Assembly (NCBI GenBank): GCA_035700025.1
Contig: DASSOY010000048.1
Coordinates: forward strand, 173,315-237,314
DNA: 64,000 nucleotides
Direction of reading: 5' to 3'
From: Bacillales bacterium
Lineage (GTDB): Bacteria; Bacillota; Bacilli; Bacillales; DASSOY01
Shown: piece after piece, positions 47,019 through 55,782 of the stretch
How the letters are laid out: each line of letters begins with the position of its first letter
How positions within the stretch are numbered: the first letter of the stretch is position 1
Notes under the pieces: generated by a model
What the model was told of the DNA's origin: nothing
Seen by the model: the letters and a program-made list of their open reading frames with translations, nothing else
Databases searched by the model: none
Made by a program: the position numbers and the translations under genes

Positions 47019-47074
47019 ACTTTAATGCCTCCGTTACATATTTATATAGAAATGCCGTAATGGAGGTGGAAAGT

Positions 47075-48265
47075 GTGAGAATCACGATAAGAAGAGGGGA
47101 CACGTTATGGTATGTGAGCCAACTGTTTAATGTCCCGCTGCAATTGTTGATCGATTCGAATCCTAACGTTAATCCGCAAAGTTTGGCCGTTGGAAAGGAA
47201 ATCGACGTTCCCGGTTATATAACGGAATCTTACACGATCAAATCGGGGGATACGTTTTGGGAAATCGCGACACGCCGTCGGTTGTCGCTTGAAACGCTGT
47301 TGCGGGCCAACCCCCGGATGGACCCGCTTCGTTTACGTGTCGGAGAAACCATCCGAATCCCAGTCCGAGTCACGGATCTTGTCGTTAACTGGCGTACACA
47401 ATATGACTATGAAACCCTTACACGGGATATCAATCGCTTGGTGGACATTTATCCATTTTTGCGGCGGAACCGGGCGGGGAACAGTGTTATGGGAAAAGAG
47501 ATTGCGGAACTGAGAATCGGAAACGGTCCGAAAAATGTTCATTTCGATGGTTCGTTTCATGCGAATGAATGGACGACGACCCCGATGTTAATGAGGTTTG
47601 TCAACGAGTACTTGATCGCCTTAACGAATCGGGGTACGATCCGGGGTTTATACATGGCGCCGTTTTACAGTGAAACGAGTCTTTCAGTTGTACCGATGGT
47701 GAATCCGGATGGGGTGAATCTTGTTATCCACGGTTTGCCTGATCAAGAACCGTATCGCAGCCAGGTGTTGAGAATTAACAATGGCAGCACAGACTTTTCC
47801 GGATGGAAAGCCAATATCAACGGCGTTGATTTAAATGATCAATTCCCGGCTCGCTGGTACATAGAGGCGAGAAGGCGAGAACAGCAGCCATCCCCGGCCA
47901 ATTATCCGGGAACGGCCCCGTTAACGGAACCAGAAGCGCAAGCGATCGCGCGATTGACGAGAGAAAGGAATTACAACCGGGTGCTCGCTTTTCACACGCA
48001 AGGGGAAGTGATATATTGGGGATTTCTCGGGTATGAGCCTCCGGAATCGCGAGTCCTCGTAAATGAATTTTCACGAGTCAGCGGCTACCGTGCCGTACGA
48101 TATGTGGACAGTTACGCCGGGTACAAAGATTGGTTCATTCAAGAATGGCGACGTCCCGGATTTACGGTGGAAATGGGCACCGGCCCGAAACCGATCCCGC
48201 TCGGTCAATTTGCTGAAATCTATCAAGAAAACCTTGGAATTTTCTTGGCGAGCTTATATATGTAA
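47075..48265 (+). CDS. LysM-M14 carboxypeptidase (gamma-D-glutamyl-diamino acid endopeptidase, YqgT-like)
   Basis: Two N-terminal LysM modules (about 3-45, ITIRRGDTLWYVSQLF, and 49-93, YTIKSGDTFWEIAT) for peptidoglycan binding, then an M14 zinc peptidase (about 105-396). Zinc ligands are the His and Glu of FHANEW and the later His of FHTQGE; the catalytic Glu is in VEMGTGP. There is no signal peptide, as in YqgT of B. subtilis, a sporulation endopeptidase. GTG at 47075 is 8 bases from GGAGG; ATG at 47060 overlaps that site. Confidence 0.92.
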   Translation: MRITIRRGDTLWYVSQLFNVPLQLLIDSNPNVNPQSLAVGKEIDVPGYITESYTIKSGDTFWEIATRRRLSLETLLRANPRMDPLRLRVGETIRIPVRVTDLVVNWRTQYDYETLTRDINRLVDIYPFLRRNRAGNSVMGKEIAELRIGNGPKNVHFDGSFHANEWTTTPMLMRFVNEYLIALTNRGTIRGLYMAPFYSETSLSVVPMVNPDGVNLVIHGLPDQEPYRSQVLRINNGSTDFSGWKANINGVDLNDQFPARWYIEARRREQQPSPANYPGTAPLTEPEAQAIARLTRERNYNRVLAFHTQGEVIYWGFLGYEPPESRVLVNEFSRVSGYRAVRYVDSYAGYKDWFIQEWRRPGFTVEMGTGPKPIPLGQFAEIYQENLGIFLASLYM

Positions 48266-48270
48266 AATAA

Positions 48271-48302
48271 AAACAGGCGGTCGAAATGCGTTCGACCGCC
48301 TG
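48271..48302. terminator. Shared terminator, YqgT-like gene and yqgW
   Basis: Perfect 12-bp stem (48274-48285 with 48291-48302) between two convergent genes. Confidence 0.88.
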
Positions 48303-48311
48303 ATTCTTTCG

Positions 48312-48497
48312 TTATTCGCCGCTGACCGCGCCGTTACCCCAAATCGAAGCGTAAATGCTCATTACCGAAAACCATCCGAATACGAGAAACGAAAGCAAAG
48401 CGTATCCGCCTCCGAACAGATTTCTTCGTTTGAATTCACGAACCGTGCCGAATAAAGCAAAAATCGTAATGACGAGAAAGATAAATCCGAGTGCCAT
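48312..48497 (-). CDS. yqgW: DUF2759 small membrane protein (YqgW)
   Basis: 61 residues with two transmembrane helices (LGFIFLVITIFALFG and GYALLSFLVFGWFSVMSIYA) and the central REFKRRNLFGGG loop. Matches YqgW by sequence pattern and by place next to yqgX. AAGGAGG precedes the ATG at 48497. Confidence 0.82.
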   Translation of the reverse strand: MALGFIFLVITIFALFGTVREFKRRNLFGGGYALLSFLVFGWFSVMSIYASIWGNGAVSGE

Positions 48498-48690
48498 ATG
48501 TAGTCCTCCTTGCTGAAAATGAAAGTGATAAGTTCAGTTTAACCAAATCGTGCGTGATCTACCGTTATTTTATACTTTTTTTGCACGAATGTCGAGAATC
48601 TGTATCGTTTTTCCTGCCCGTGTGGCGTTTGGCTGCCGCATCGCTTAAAATGGAAAGGGGAAAGGAAATCGACGTCAAGGAGGCAGGATG

Positions 48691-49314
48691 ATGAAGTGGA
48701 CGAGATTCGAGCTCGGCCCCGTGCAAACGAACGCGTATGTGGTCACTAACGACAAGCGTGATGCCTTGATCCTTGATCCGGGTGCCGAAAGCGAAAAACT
48801 GTTTGATTATATCGAACGAAATGAATTCAATCCGTTGGCGGTATTGTTGACGCACGCTCATTTCGATCATATTGGGGCTTTGGAAGACGTCAGGCGCCGT
48901 TGGCAGATACCGGTCTATTTGCATAGCCGGGAAGCTGATTGGCTAGGCGATCCGGAGAAAAATGGTTCGGCGTATTTTCCGTTAGGGGAAGTAACTGCCG
49001 AAGCGGCAGACGAACTCATTCGCGACGAAGGGGAGTTGAAAATCGCCTCATTTCGCTTTGAGATTTTCGAGACACCGGGACATTCTCCGGGGAGCGTCTC
49101 CTATTACGATCGGGAACACGGCATCGTGTTTTCCGGTGATGCGTTGTTTGCTGGAAGCATCGGGCGAACGGACTTGTATGGCGGTGACCAACAAATGTTG
49201 TTGAAAAGCATCACGGAAAAATTACTAACTTTGCCGGATGATACGGTGGTTGCTTCAGGACACGGTCCGGAAACGACCATTGGAAAGGAAAAACGGATGA
49301 ATCCGTTTTTGTAA
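48691..49314 (+). CDS. yqgX: MBL-fold metallo-hydrolase (YqgX)
   Basis: Metallo-beta-lactamase fold protein of 207 residues. The binuclear zinc motif HAHFDH gives H55, H57, D59 and H60; the following GHSPGSVSYY and FSGDALFAGSIGRTDLYGG, and final VVASGHGPETTIGKEK motifs are typical of glyoxalase II-like hydrolases. ATG at 48691 is chosen for its spacing to AAGGAGG; ATG at 48688 is also possible. Confidence 0.92.
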   Translation: MKWTRFELGPVQTNAYVVTNDKRDALILDPGAESEKLFDYIERNEFNPLAVLLTHAHFDHIGALEDVRRRWQIPVYLHSREADWLGDPEKNGSAYFPLGEVTAEAADELIRDEGELKIASFRFEIFETPGHSPGSVSYYDREHGIVFSGDALFAGSIGRTDLYGGDQQMLLKSITEKLLTLPDDTVVASGHGPETTIGKEKRMNPFL

Positions 49315-49333
49315 ACGACGGGAGGGGGCGCGC

Positions 49334-50419
49334 TTGAAAAAGCTCGTCGAACAACTCATTCGAAGCTCACCAGAGCATCGAATCGACATGGCTCGTTACA
49401 TGGAGACGGTTTTGTATCACGAAACGGAAGGTTATTATCGAAAAACAGGTGAAAAAATCGGGAGACAGGGTGATTTTTATACAAGCGCTTCCATGCATCC
49501 CGTCTTTGGCAAAGTGCTCGCGGAATGTTTTATCGAATGGTGCAGCCGGTTTCAGATCCAACCGTCGATCTGCGAACTTGGTGCAGGCGGCGGAACGCTG
49601 GCGGCATCCGTGATTGAACATTGGCAGGCAACGTCCAGAGAAACTTTTGCCGATTTACATTATTACGTAATCGAAGGAAGCCCGTATCACCGCGAGCTCA
49701 TAAAAAAAAGAATACCTGGAGACGGACCGCTCGTCGTCTTTGACAGCCTCGAAGCTTTTGTCGCAAAGCACCGTGCGTTCGACGGGATTTTTTTATCCAA
49801 TGAATTTTTTGATGCGCTGCCCGTGCGAGTGGTCGAAAATGACGGCGAAGCGCTGAAAGAGATTGCGGTGACGATCAACGAATACGGGAAATTGTGTGAA
49901 ACAGTCGTTCCACTAACGGATCCAACGGTTGTCGATTGGATCGATCGATACGGGTATCTTCCGGAAAAAGGGCAAAGAATCGAAATTCCGATCGCGATGA
50001 CGGAAGTGTTGGATCAAATCACCGCAAGTCTCAAGCGGGGACTCGTCCTTACATTCGATTACGGGTTCACGGAAAAAGAAGCGAAACACCCCTCGCGGCG
50101 CAGAGGAACATTGAGAGGATATTACCGGCACCAGCTGATTGGCGACGTGCTTGCCCATCCCGGAAACATGGATTTGACATTCCACGTGCCGCTTGACGCT
50201 TATCGGAAAATAATGTCCGATCGTGATATGATGTCCGTGTGGAGTGGAACCCAAAGGCAATTTTTATTGAAAAACGGGATTAGGTCTCACTTAAGACAAC
50301 CGGAGGACACTGATCCTTTTTCTGACGCCCGCAAACAAAATCGTGCCGTTTTCAACCTGATTTCGGAAGCGGGAATGGGGCATGCGTTTTCGGTGCTTCT
50401 GCATAAGAAAAAGGAATAA
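49334..50419 (+). CDS. Class I SAM-dependent methyltransferase (MidA/NDUFAF7-like)
   Basis: Protein of 361 residues of the DUF185 family. It opens with MARYMETVLYHETEGYYRK and GDFYTSASMHPVFG, has the SAM motif CELGAGGGTLA, and the LSNEFFDALPVRVV and TFDYGFTEKEA segments seen in mitochondrial NDUFAF7, an arginine methyltransferase. The bacterial substrate is unknown. TTG at 49334 follows GGGAGGGG. Lies 19 bases after yqgX. Confidence 0.88.
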   Translation: MKKLVEQLIRSSPEHRIDMARYMETVLYHETEGYYRKTGEKIGRQGDFYTSASMHPVFGKVLAECFIEWCSRFQIQPSICELGAGGGTLAASVIEHWQATSRETFADLHYYVIEGSPYHRELIKKRIPGDGPLVVFDSLEAFVAKHRAFDGIFLSNEFFDALPVRVVENDGEALKEIAVTINEYGKLCETVVPLTDPTVVDWIDRYGYLPEKGQRIEIPIAMTEVLDQITASLKRGLVLTFDYGFTEKEAKHPSRRRGTLRGYYRHQLIGDVLAHPGNMDLTFHVPLDAYRKIMSDRDMMSVWSGTQRQFLLKNGIRSHLRQPEDTDPFSDARKQNRAVFNLISEAGMGHAFSVLLHKKKE

Positions 50420-50446
50420 AAAAAACCCGGGGCCACCGCCGCGGGT
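50418..50446 (-). terminator. Terminator of yqgY (minus strand)
   Basis: Read on the minus strand, ACCCG pairs with CGGGT plus three further GC pairs, followed by eight T residues. Confidence 0.75.
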
Positions 50447-50459
50447 CGATGTAAAACGT

Positions 50460-50705
50460 TTATTGAGGGCTTCCGCCGGGGACCATGACGAACGTGGTCC
50501 AGTACGTGAAACCAATGAAAAACAAGGTCAAATACGCGCCAAAAATATACAGGTAAGTGCGTTCGGATAAATTTAAAAGTCCTAAACAATAAAAGATGAC
50601 CGTTTGCCCGTAAAACAACAATGCGGCGTCAAACATTCCGCCAACGTTCAACATGATTGCGAAAACAAGCGTCCAAAATGCGAGAACGCGAAACATGCGC
50701 GGCAT
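50460..50705 (-). CDS. yqgY: DUF2626 membrane protein (YqgY)
   Basis: 81 residues with three hydrophobic helices, starting MPRMFRVLAFWTLVFAIMLN and containing LNLSERTYLYIFGAYLT. Matches YqgY in sequence and in position beside comG. ATG at 50705 has GAAGGAGGGAAC before it; a longer frame up to 51077 is not supported. Confidence 0.85.
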   Translation of the reverse strand: MPRMFRVLAFWTLVFAIMLNVGGMFDAALLFYGQTVIFYCLGLLNLSERTYLYIFGAYLTLFFIGFTYWTTFVMVPGGSPQ

Positions 50706-50812
50706 AGTGTTCCCTCCTTCATCACGATGTATATGTACGCCAATCTCATTGTCATTATATACGAGAGCAATTTCATTGTAAATGTTTTTACCCGTATGCG
50801 GCGCAACCTTTC

Positions 50813-50843
50813 GAAAAAGCCCGCCTCGAAGGCGGGCTTTTTC
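50813..50843 (-). terminator. Terminator of tRNA-Gln
   Basis: Perfect 13-bp stem with a 5-base loop (TCGAA) and a T run on either strand. Confidence 0.88.
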
Positions 50844-50869
50844 ATAAAACAGCGCGGTTCGCGCTGGAA

Positions 50870-50941
50870 CTGGGATGGCAGGATTCGAACCTACGCATAA
50901 CGGAGTCAAAGTCCGGTGCCTTACCACTTGGCTACATCCCA
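50870..50941 (-). tRNA. tRNA-Gln (anticodon TTG)
   Basis: 72 bases. Acceptor TGGGATG pairs with CATCCCA; anticodon loop CTTTGAC; T-arm GGTTCGAATCC; discriminator G. CCA is not encoded. Single gene between yqgY and comGA. Confidence 0.95.
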
Positions 50942-51079
50942 TCGAACCTACAATACGTAGTATGAACGCAGGTTTTGTAAAATATACGACGAAATGACAA
51001 ATGACAGCAGGAAATTGTAAAACGATGGCGAAATAAACAATAGTCGGGAAGATGAAAAAAGGAAGGATGTGGTTCATGA

Positions 51080-52165
51080 TTGAATGATGTTGAAGTAAAA
51101 AGCCGAAATCTGTTTGTCAATGCCGCTGCCCTTGGAGCCTCTGACATTCACTTTCATCCTCGCGCTAAGGACACCCTCGTCCGCTTAAGGTTGAATGCAA
51201 AACTTATCAATGTCGAACGTGTGCCGAACCGATTTTATGAGAAATGGATTTCTCACTTGAAATTTCTTGCCGGTATGGACATTGGCGAGAAACGAAAGCC
51301 GCAAAATGCTTCCCTCGATGTGCGAATCCTCGATAACTTCGTCAATCTTCGTCTCTCTACATTGCCCACTCCATATCACGAAAGCCTCGTGATTCGCCTC
51401 TTGCCGCAACAACAAACCCTTTCTTTGCATGAACTTGCCTTGTTCCCGCGATCGTATGACAAACTTATCTCATTGCTGTTTCCGCTTGAAGGTCTTGTGC
51501 TGCTCACTGGACCGACCGGATCTGGAAAAACAACTTTGCTGTATGCGTTACTTTCCGAGCTTGAACAGAAATATGCCCCGAAGGTGATCACGATCGAAGA
51601 CCCGGTTGAGGTGAAGAATGACAATTATATTCAAATGGAAGTGAACGAAAAGGCGGGATTGACTTACGCAGAAGGTTTGAAAGCGATCCTTCGGCATGAT
51701 CCGGACGTAATCATGATCGGTGAAATACGTCATGAGGAAACGGCGAAAATCGCGGTGCGTGCAGCAATGACCGGCCACCTCGTCCTGACTACGATGCATA
51801 CAACCGATTCATGGGGAGCGGTTTATCGTCTGTTGGAGTTCGGCATCCCGCTGTCGTTTTTACAACAATCGTTGAACGCCGTCGTCGCTCAGCGGCTCGT
51901 ATCTTTGTTATGCCCATTTTGCGGACCGAATTGCCACCCTTCTTGTTTTTCCCGCAGAAAACGGACGAGGCTTGGGGTGTATGAAATTTTATCGGGACAT
52001 CCGTTGAAACAATGGGTCTCTTCCTTGACGAACGGAGATCAGTCACCCGCGCGTCCGAAAATCACATCGCTTCGCGATGAAATCAAAAAGGGGGTCGCTT
52101 ACGGTTTTCTTGCTGAACAAGTACTTTCTGAAACGAAGACGGTGGACGTATCATGGCAAGGCTGA
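51080..52165 (+). CDS. comGA: Competence ATPase ComGA
   Basis: Type II secretion/type IV pilus assembly ATPase of 361 residues that powers the transformation pseudopilus. Walker A GPTGSGKT at 144-151, Asp box ITIEDPVEVK, Walker B DVIMIGEIRHEE, His box TMHTTDS. A C-terminal Cys cluster (CPFCGPNCHPSC) precedes the final helices. TTG at 51080 is the only fitting start. First gene of the comG operon. Confidence 0.95.
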   Translation: MNDVEVKSRNLFVNAAALGASDIHFHPRAKDTLVRLRLNAKLINVERVPNRFYEKWISHLKFLAGMDIGEKRKPQNASLDVRILDNFVNLRLSTLPTPYHESLVIRLLPQQQTLSLHELALFPRSYDKLISLLFPLEGLVLLTGPTGSGKTTLLYALLSELEQKYAPKVITIEDPVEVKNDNYIQMEVNEKAGLTYAEGLKAILRHDPDVIMIGEIRHEETAKIAVRAAMTGHLVLTTMHTTDSWGAVYRLLEFGIPLSFLQQSLNAVVAQRLVSLLCPFCGPNCHPSCFSRRKRTRLGVYEILSGHPLKQWVSSLTNGDQSPARPKITSLRDEIKKGVAYGFLAEQVLSETKTVDVSWQG

Positions 52166-53159
52166 ATTTTTGCAGCGGCTCGGCAAGTTGTTGGAACAAG
52201 GCTACACATTGTCCGAAGGGATCACATTTTTGACCTACCATCAACCGGAACACGTTCGCTCCATTTTGGCTGAAGTTGCGCAACAGTTGAAACAAGGGGA
52301 GTCGTTCCATGAAGTGCTGGAGGACAATGGTTTTCCGAAAGACGTTCTTGGGTATTTGTTTTTTTCCGAACAATACGGGGACTTGGCTTTCGCTTTAAAG
52401 GAAAGCGGCACACTAATGATCCGCCGGTGCGAAACGAAGAAGCGGTTTTTCCGTCTTGTCCGCTATCCGCTGTTTTTACTATGGATGGTCGGCCTGCTTA
52501 TTGTGTTCATGATGCAATTTTTGTTCCCGCAATTCGATTCGATTTACGGTTCCCTTGACGTCGAACTTCCATGGCTTACCCGCTCGTTTTTATCGTTCAT
52601 CCATACGCTCCCGACCTTACTCATCTTCGCATGTCTCCTCGCTTGTTTTTTACTTCTTTATTATTGGACGCATTTCCGCAAGTTACACCCGCATGCCCAA
52701 CTGACTTTTCTCGGCCGCGTACCGTTATTGAAACAGTGGATTCCGCTCGTTGTCTCACAATACTTTTGCGTGCAGCTCGGTCATCTGCTCAAGGGAGGAT
52801 TGTCGATTTATGAAGCGTTGTCAGTGTTTGAAAACCAACACCATCTTCTTTTCTTTCAACAAGAAGCGACGAACATGAAAGCCTCCTTGCGTGACGGTCA
52901 AGAATTGAAGGACGTTTTACGAAAAAACCGTTTTTATGTGCCGGAGCTATCCCAGATCATTGCATTTGGGCAGCGGAACGGCGACTTGCCTCGCGAACTG
53001 TTTGCGTACGGCCGACTGTTGATGACTTTGATCGAAACGCGAATGGCGCGGGCGATGGGCGTGTTGCAGCCGCTGTTGTTTGCCGGTGTCGGTATTGTCG
53101 TACTTGTCATGTACGTATCGATTTTGCTGCCGATCTTTCATTTGCTCGACGCGATGTAA
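52077..53159 (+). CDS. comGB: Competence membrane protein ComGB
   Basis: Polytopic platform protein of the GspF/PilC family, up to 360 residues, with three transmembrane regions (about 125-150, 175-200, 335-358) and the repeats GYTLSEGITFL and GGLSIYEAL. The first 20 residues or so are not conserved and overlap comGA by 89 bases, so the true start may be TTG at 52110. Neither start has a strong ribosome binding site; coupling to comGA is likely. Confidence 0.92.
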   Translation: MKSKRGSLTVFLLNKYFLKRRRWTYHGKAEFLQRLGKLLEQGYTLSEGITFLTYHQPEHVRSILAEVAQQLKQGESFHEVLEDNGFPKDVLGYLFFSEQYGDLAFALKESGTLMIRRCETKKRFFRLVRYPLFLLWMVGLLIVFMMQFLFPQFDSIYGSLDVELPWLTRSFLSFIHTLPTLLIFACLLACFLLLYYWTHFRKLHPHAQLTFLGRVPLLKQWIPLVVSQYFCVQLGHLLKGGLSIYEALSVFENQHHLLFFQQEATNMKASLRDGQELKDVLRKNRFYVPELSQIIAFGQRNGDLPRELFAYGRLLMTLIETRMARAMGVLQPLLFAGVGIVVLVMYVSILLPIFHLLDAM

Positions 53160-53178
53160 TTAAAGGAGGGATCTAAGA

Positions 53179-53490
53179 GTGTTAAAGAACGAACAGGGAT
53201 TTACATTGATTGAAATGATGATCGTTTTGATGATCATCTCGGTATTGCTGATGATCGCGATTCCGAACATGGTGAAAAGCAACAATGTTGTAAAAGAAAA
53301 GACATGCGAATCGACAATTCATTTGCTGCAGAGTGAAGTAGAGACGTACGCGGTCGAACATGGCGGGACTATGCCGAATTCATTGACGGCATTAAAAGAG
53401 GAAGGTTATGTGGACAAGGTGCGTTGTCCTGATGCGGAATTGCGGCTCGTGGACGGACGGGTGATGCGTGATGTAGATGCTTCGCAATAA
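53179..53490 (+). CDS. comGC: Major pseudopilin ComGC
   Basis: Protein of 103 residues with the type IV prepilin leader: KNEQG before FTLIEMMIVLMIISVLLMIAI, cleaved by ComC after Gly. Two Cys residues (C43, C83) match those forming the intramolecular disulfide in B. subtilis ComGC. GTG at 53179 follows AAAGGAGGG. Main subunit of the DNA-uptake pseudopilus. Confidence 0.95.
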   Translation: MLKNEQGFTLIEMMIVLMIISVLLMIAIPNMVKSNNVVKEKTCESTIHLLQSEVETYAVEHGGTMPNSLTALKEEGYVDKVRCPDAELRLVDGRVMRDVDASQ

Positions 53491-53926
53491 AGAGCTATCC
53501 CGTGAGAACGGATTTACGATGGTGGAAATGCTCATCGTCTTGTTCGTGATCGTTTCGGTCACTTCGATCGTTCACGCTTCGTTCCGCACTTTCCATGCCT
53601 CACGCGAAACAGCGTACGAGCTTCATCAGATCGTGCAAGATCTTTACTTGGCTCAGGAAACGGCGATAGCTCGCGGGGAATCCGTACATTTCGTGATTCA
53701 CCGGCGGGAACATGAATACGCTTTGACGGCACGGGACGAAACCGTCCTTTTCGAGAGAAGCTATGATGCTCACCTCGAAGTGACGAGCAACTTCGGTTAC
53801 ACGATTACCTTTCACGGCGACGGAAACATCGCCAGATTCGGAACGTTGAAGATCGCCGCTGGCGGAAACCGTTACAAAATCGTTTTCCACATCGGAAAAG
53901 GGAGATTTTATGTTGAAAAAGGGTAA
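53477..53926 (+). CDS. comGD: Minor pseudopilin ComGD
   Basis: 149 residues with the prepilin motif NGFTMVEMLIVLFVIVSV. Overlaps comGC by 14 bases and comGE by 17, so the genes are translationally coupled. Acts in pseudopilus initiation by family knowledge. Confidence 0.9.
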   Translation: MLRNKELSRENGFTMVEMLIVLFVIVSVTSIVHASFRTFHASRETAYELHQIVQDLYLAQETAIARGESVHFVIHRREHEYALTARDETVLFERSYDAHLEVTSNFGYTITFHGDGNIARFGTLKIAAGGNRYKIVFHIGKGRFYVEKG

Positions 53927-54275
53927 TGGATTTTCCCTTGTCGAGACGATGGCAGCATTGTTTGTATTGACGATCGTCGTTGCTGGAACAATTCCGGTGG
54001 TCACCAAGCTGTATGAAGAGCGGGCGGCGGCGCATGAAAAAGCGAGAGCGTTAAATCTATTGGAAAATGAGCTGCATCGCTGGCTGTTGATCGGAAAAAT
54101 CAAGAAGCATCACGACATTAAAAGGGGTTCCGTGATGTATCATGTTCACTCGAACGGCATCGATAACGGCAACGCTCTTACGGTTTGCATCCGTTGGAAA
54201 GCAAGCAATGAAAGAAGGTATGAATCATGCGGATCGGCAAAAATGAATCCGGCTTTACGCTCGTTGAATCGATGA
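53910..54275 (+). CDS. comGE: Minor pseudopilin ComGE
   Basis: 121 residues with the prepilin-type N terminus KGNGFSLVETMAALFVLTIV. The downstream part is short and variable, with two Cys near the end (TVCIRW and YESCGSA). ATG at 53910 follows AAAGGGAG. It overlaps comGF by 49 bases. Confidence 0.85.
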   Translation: MLKKGNGFSLVETMAALFVLTIVVAGTIPVVTKLYEERAAAHEKARALNLLENELHRWLLIGKIKKHHDIKRGSVMYHVHSNGIDNGNALTVCIRWKASNERRYESCGSAKMNPALRSLNR

Positions 54276-54664
54276 TCGCCTTGGCGGCTTTAACGCTCAT
54301 CCTCGGCCTATTTCCGCTCGTATTGAAAGCGGTAGACCTTCCGGCGGCAAATGATTCCATGAACGAGTGGGAAACGGTCTTGTTTTTTCAACAAGTGAAA
54401 ACGGAGATTCTTACGGCCGATGCGATCGCCATCGGCGGCAAACGGCTCGATTTGCGCATGCGGGACGGGACGGTCGTCGGCTACGTATTCAAAAACGGGA
54501 AGCTGGTGCGAAAAGTGAACGGACGCGGGAGCGTTTGGCTGCTTCAACACGTGCGGGACGTGCGGTTTGCGAGAGTTGGCAAAGGGGTTTCGATCGTCGT
54601 TGAAGGGACGAAAGGGAGGAAAGTGAGTCATGTCTTTTTGTCTTACGCATCTCAGGCGAAGTGA
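54227..54664 (+). CDS. comGF: Minor pseudopilin ComGF
   Basis: 145 residues with the N-terminal motif ESGFTLVESMIALAALTLI and the ComGF pattern of a beta-rich C-terminal part (YVFKNGKLVRKVNGRG, VSIVVEGTKG). ATG at 54227 is preceded by AGAAGG. Confidence 0.88.
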   Translation: MRIGKNESGFTLVESMIALAALTLILGLFPLVLKAVDLPAANDSMNEWETVLFFQQVKTEILTADAIAIGGKRLDLRMRDGTVVGYVFKNGKLVRKVNGRGSVWLLQHVRDVRFARVGKGVSIVVEGTKGRKVSHVFLSYASQAK

Positions 54665-55028
54665 GAAAGGCTTTGTGTTGCCGTTGACGATGGTTGTCGC
54701 ACTGCTTTTGACCGGTTACGCCTTGTTTCAATGGCACATGTACGATGCAGACAAACGCTTCTTGCGCGAAAAGGAAAATTCCTTGCGGCTTTCGTTGTTA
54801 ATCGAAAGCGGAATCGCCGACTTCGCGGCCGCAGTTGAAAGAAATCACGATCATCTGCAGTTCACCTATAAAACGGGAAGTGTGAGCATGAAGATTGAGA
54901 ACAGGGGTGACACGAGCCGCGTAACCTTGCGCGCCGAAACGAAGAAAGGGGAAAGCCGAACGATTCGTTTCCAATATGATAAAATAAACGACAAAATCAT
55001 GGCGTGGAAGGGGATCGAGGGTGAATGA
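54630..55028 (+). CDS. comGG: ComGG-like competence protein
   Basis: 132 residues with a single N-terminal helix (EKGFVLPLTMVVALLLTGYA) that resembles a degenerate prepilin segment, then a hydrophilic domain. Position between comGF and aroK and the overlap of 35 bases with comGF support the assignment; sequence conservation of ComGG is low in general. Confidence 0.8.
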   Translation: MSFCLTHLRRSEKGFVLPLTMVVALLLTGYALFQWHMYDADKRFLREKENSLRLSLLIESGIADFAAAVERNHDHLQFTYKTGSVSMKIENRGDTSRVTLRAETKKGESRTIRFQYDKINDKIMAWKGIEGE

Positions 55029-55531
55029 ATCCGGTCTATTTAACAGGTTTCATGGGAAGCGGCAAAACAACGGTCGGAAAAGCGCTCGCAGCCGAACTCG
55101 GCCTACCGGTCGTCGATACGGACACTTACATTGAAAAGATGACCGGTCGACGAATCAAGGAAATATTTGCTGAACAAGGGGAAACGGGCTTTCGCCGGTT
55201 GGAAACGCAGGCATTGAAGGCGGTGACGAAGGAAAATACGGTCATAACGACAGGGGGAGGCATCGTATTAAGCAGGGAAAACCGCGAATTCATGAAAAAA
55301 AGGGGGACGGTTGTCCATTTGCGTTGTACGGCGGAGGAAATCATGAGGCGGTTGGCGAACGATCAAGACCGGCCGTTGCTGCGTGGAAAAGACATGGAGA
55401 GTGTTCAACGGATGTATGCGGACAGGCTGCCGCTGTACGAACAATGTGATTTGGAAATCGACACGACCGGTGCATCGGTGGAGACGATTGTTCGCCGATG
55501 TTGCGCGCGCTTGATTACGCGAAGCGAATAA
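55025..55531 (+). CDS. aroK: Shikimate kinase
   Basis: Phosphorylates shikimate at O3 in the chorismate pathway; 168 residues. P-loop GFMGSGKT at 8-15, substrate-binding DTDTYIE, GETGFRR, TGGGIVLS and the lid region RPLL. The ATG overlaps the comGG stop by 4 bases (ATGA), so it is translated from the comG transcript at least in part. It may have its own promoter. Confidence 0.95.
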   Translation: MNPVYLTGFMGSGKTTVGKALAAELGLPVVDTDTYIEKMTGRRIKEIFAEQGETGFRRLETQALKAVTKENTVITTGGGIVLSRENREFMKKRGTVVHLRCTAEEIMRRLANDQDRPLLRGKDMESVQRMYADRLPLYEQCDLEIDTTGASVETIVRRCCARLITRSE

Positions 55532-55575
55532 GGGCCATACTAGGAACAAATCATGAGATACGGCAGGTGAGCAGC

Positions 55576-55761
55576 ATGTCATCCGATGATTTGGTCCGGT
55601 ACATTACCGAGCAAATGATGAAACATTACAAGCAGCCGAAAACGGAACGAAAACAGCGCCGTGCGCAAAAAAAGACGGCTCGGCCGCCGTTTGCCAACCG
55701 CTGGTTCGGCTTGTTGCCGTATGCGGTCGCTTTCTTTCTCAGAAGGTTTCGCAGGAGTTGA
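55576..55761 (+). CDS. yqzE: YqzE family protein
   Basis: 61 residues: starts MSSDDLVRYITEQMMKHYKQ, then a basic stretch and the conserved RWFGLLPYAVAFFLRR. Matches YqzE, which follows comG in B. subtilis. ATG at 55576 follows AGGTGA; an upstream in-frame ATG at 55498 lies inside aroK. Function unknown. Confidence 0.88.
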   Translation: MSSDDLVRYITEQMMKHYKQPKTERKQRRAQKKTARPPFANRWFGLLPYAVAFFLRRFRRS

Positions 55762-55782
55762 TTCCTGGCGAAACCTTTTTTC
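55743..55782. terminator. Shared terminator of yqzE and yqhG
   Basis: A 14-bp stem (AAGGTTTCGC-AGGA with TCCTGGCGAAACCTT, one bulge) followed by T residues. It includes the yqzE stop codon. Confidence 0.88.

Noticed and set aside
47016..47046. Sigma-E/K-like promoter before the YqgT-like gene
   Set aside because: CATACT and CATATTTAT look suggestive, but neither the -35 nor the -10 fits well, and the AT-rich gap gives such matches by chance. The sporulation link rests on the family only.
50706..51077. Upstream extension of yqgY through tRNA-Gln
   Set aside because: It would translate across a tRNA gene and its terminator. The DUF2626 start at 50705 has a strong ribosome binding site.
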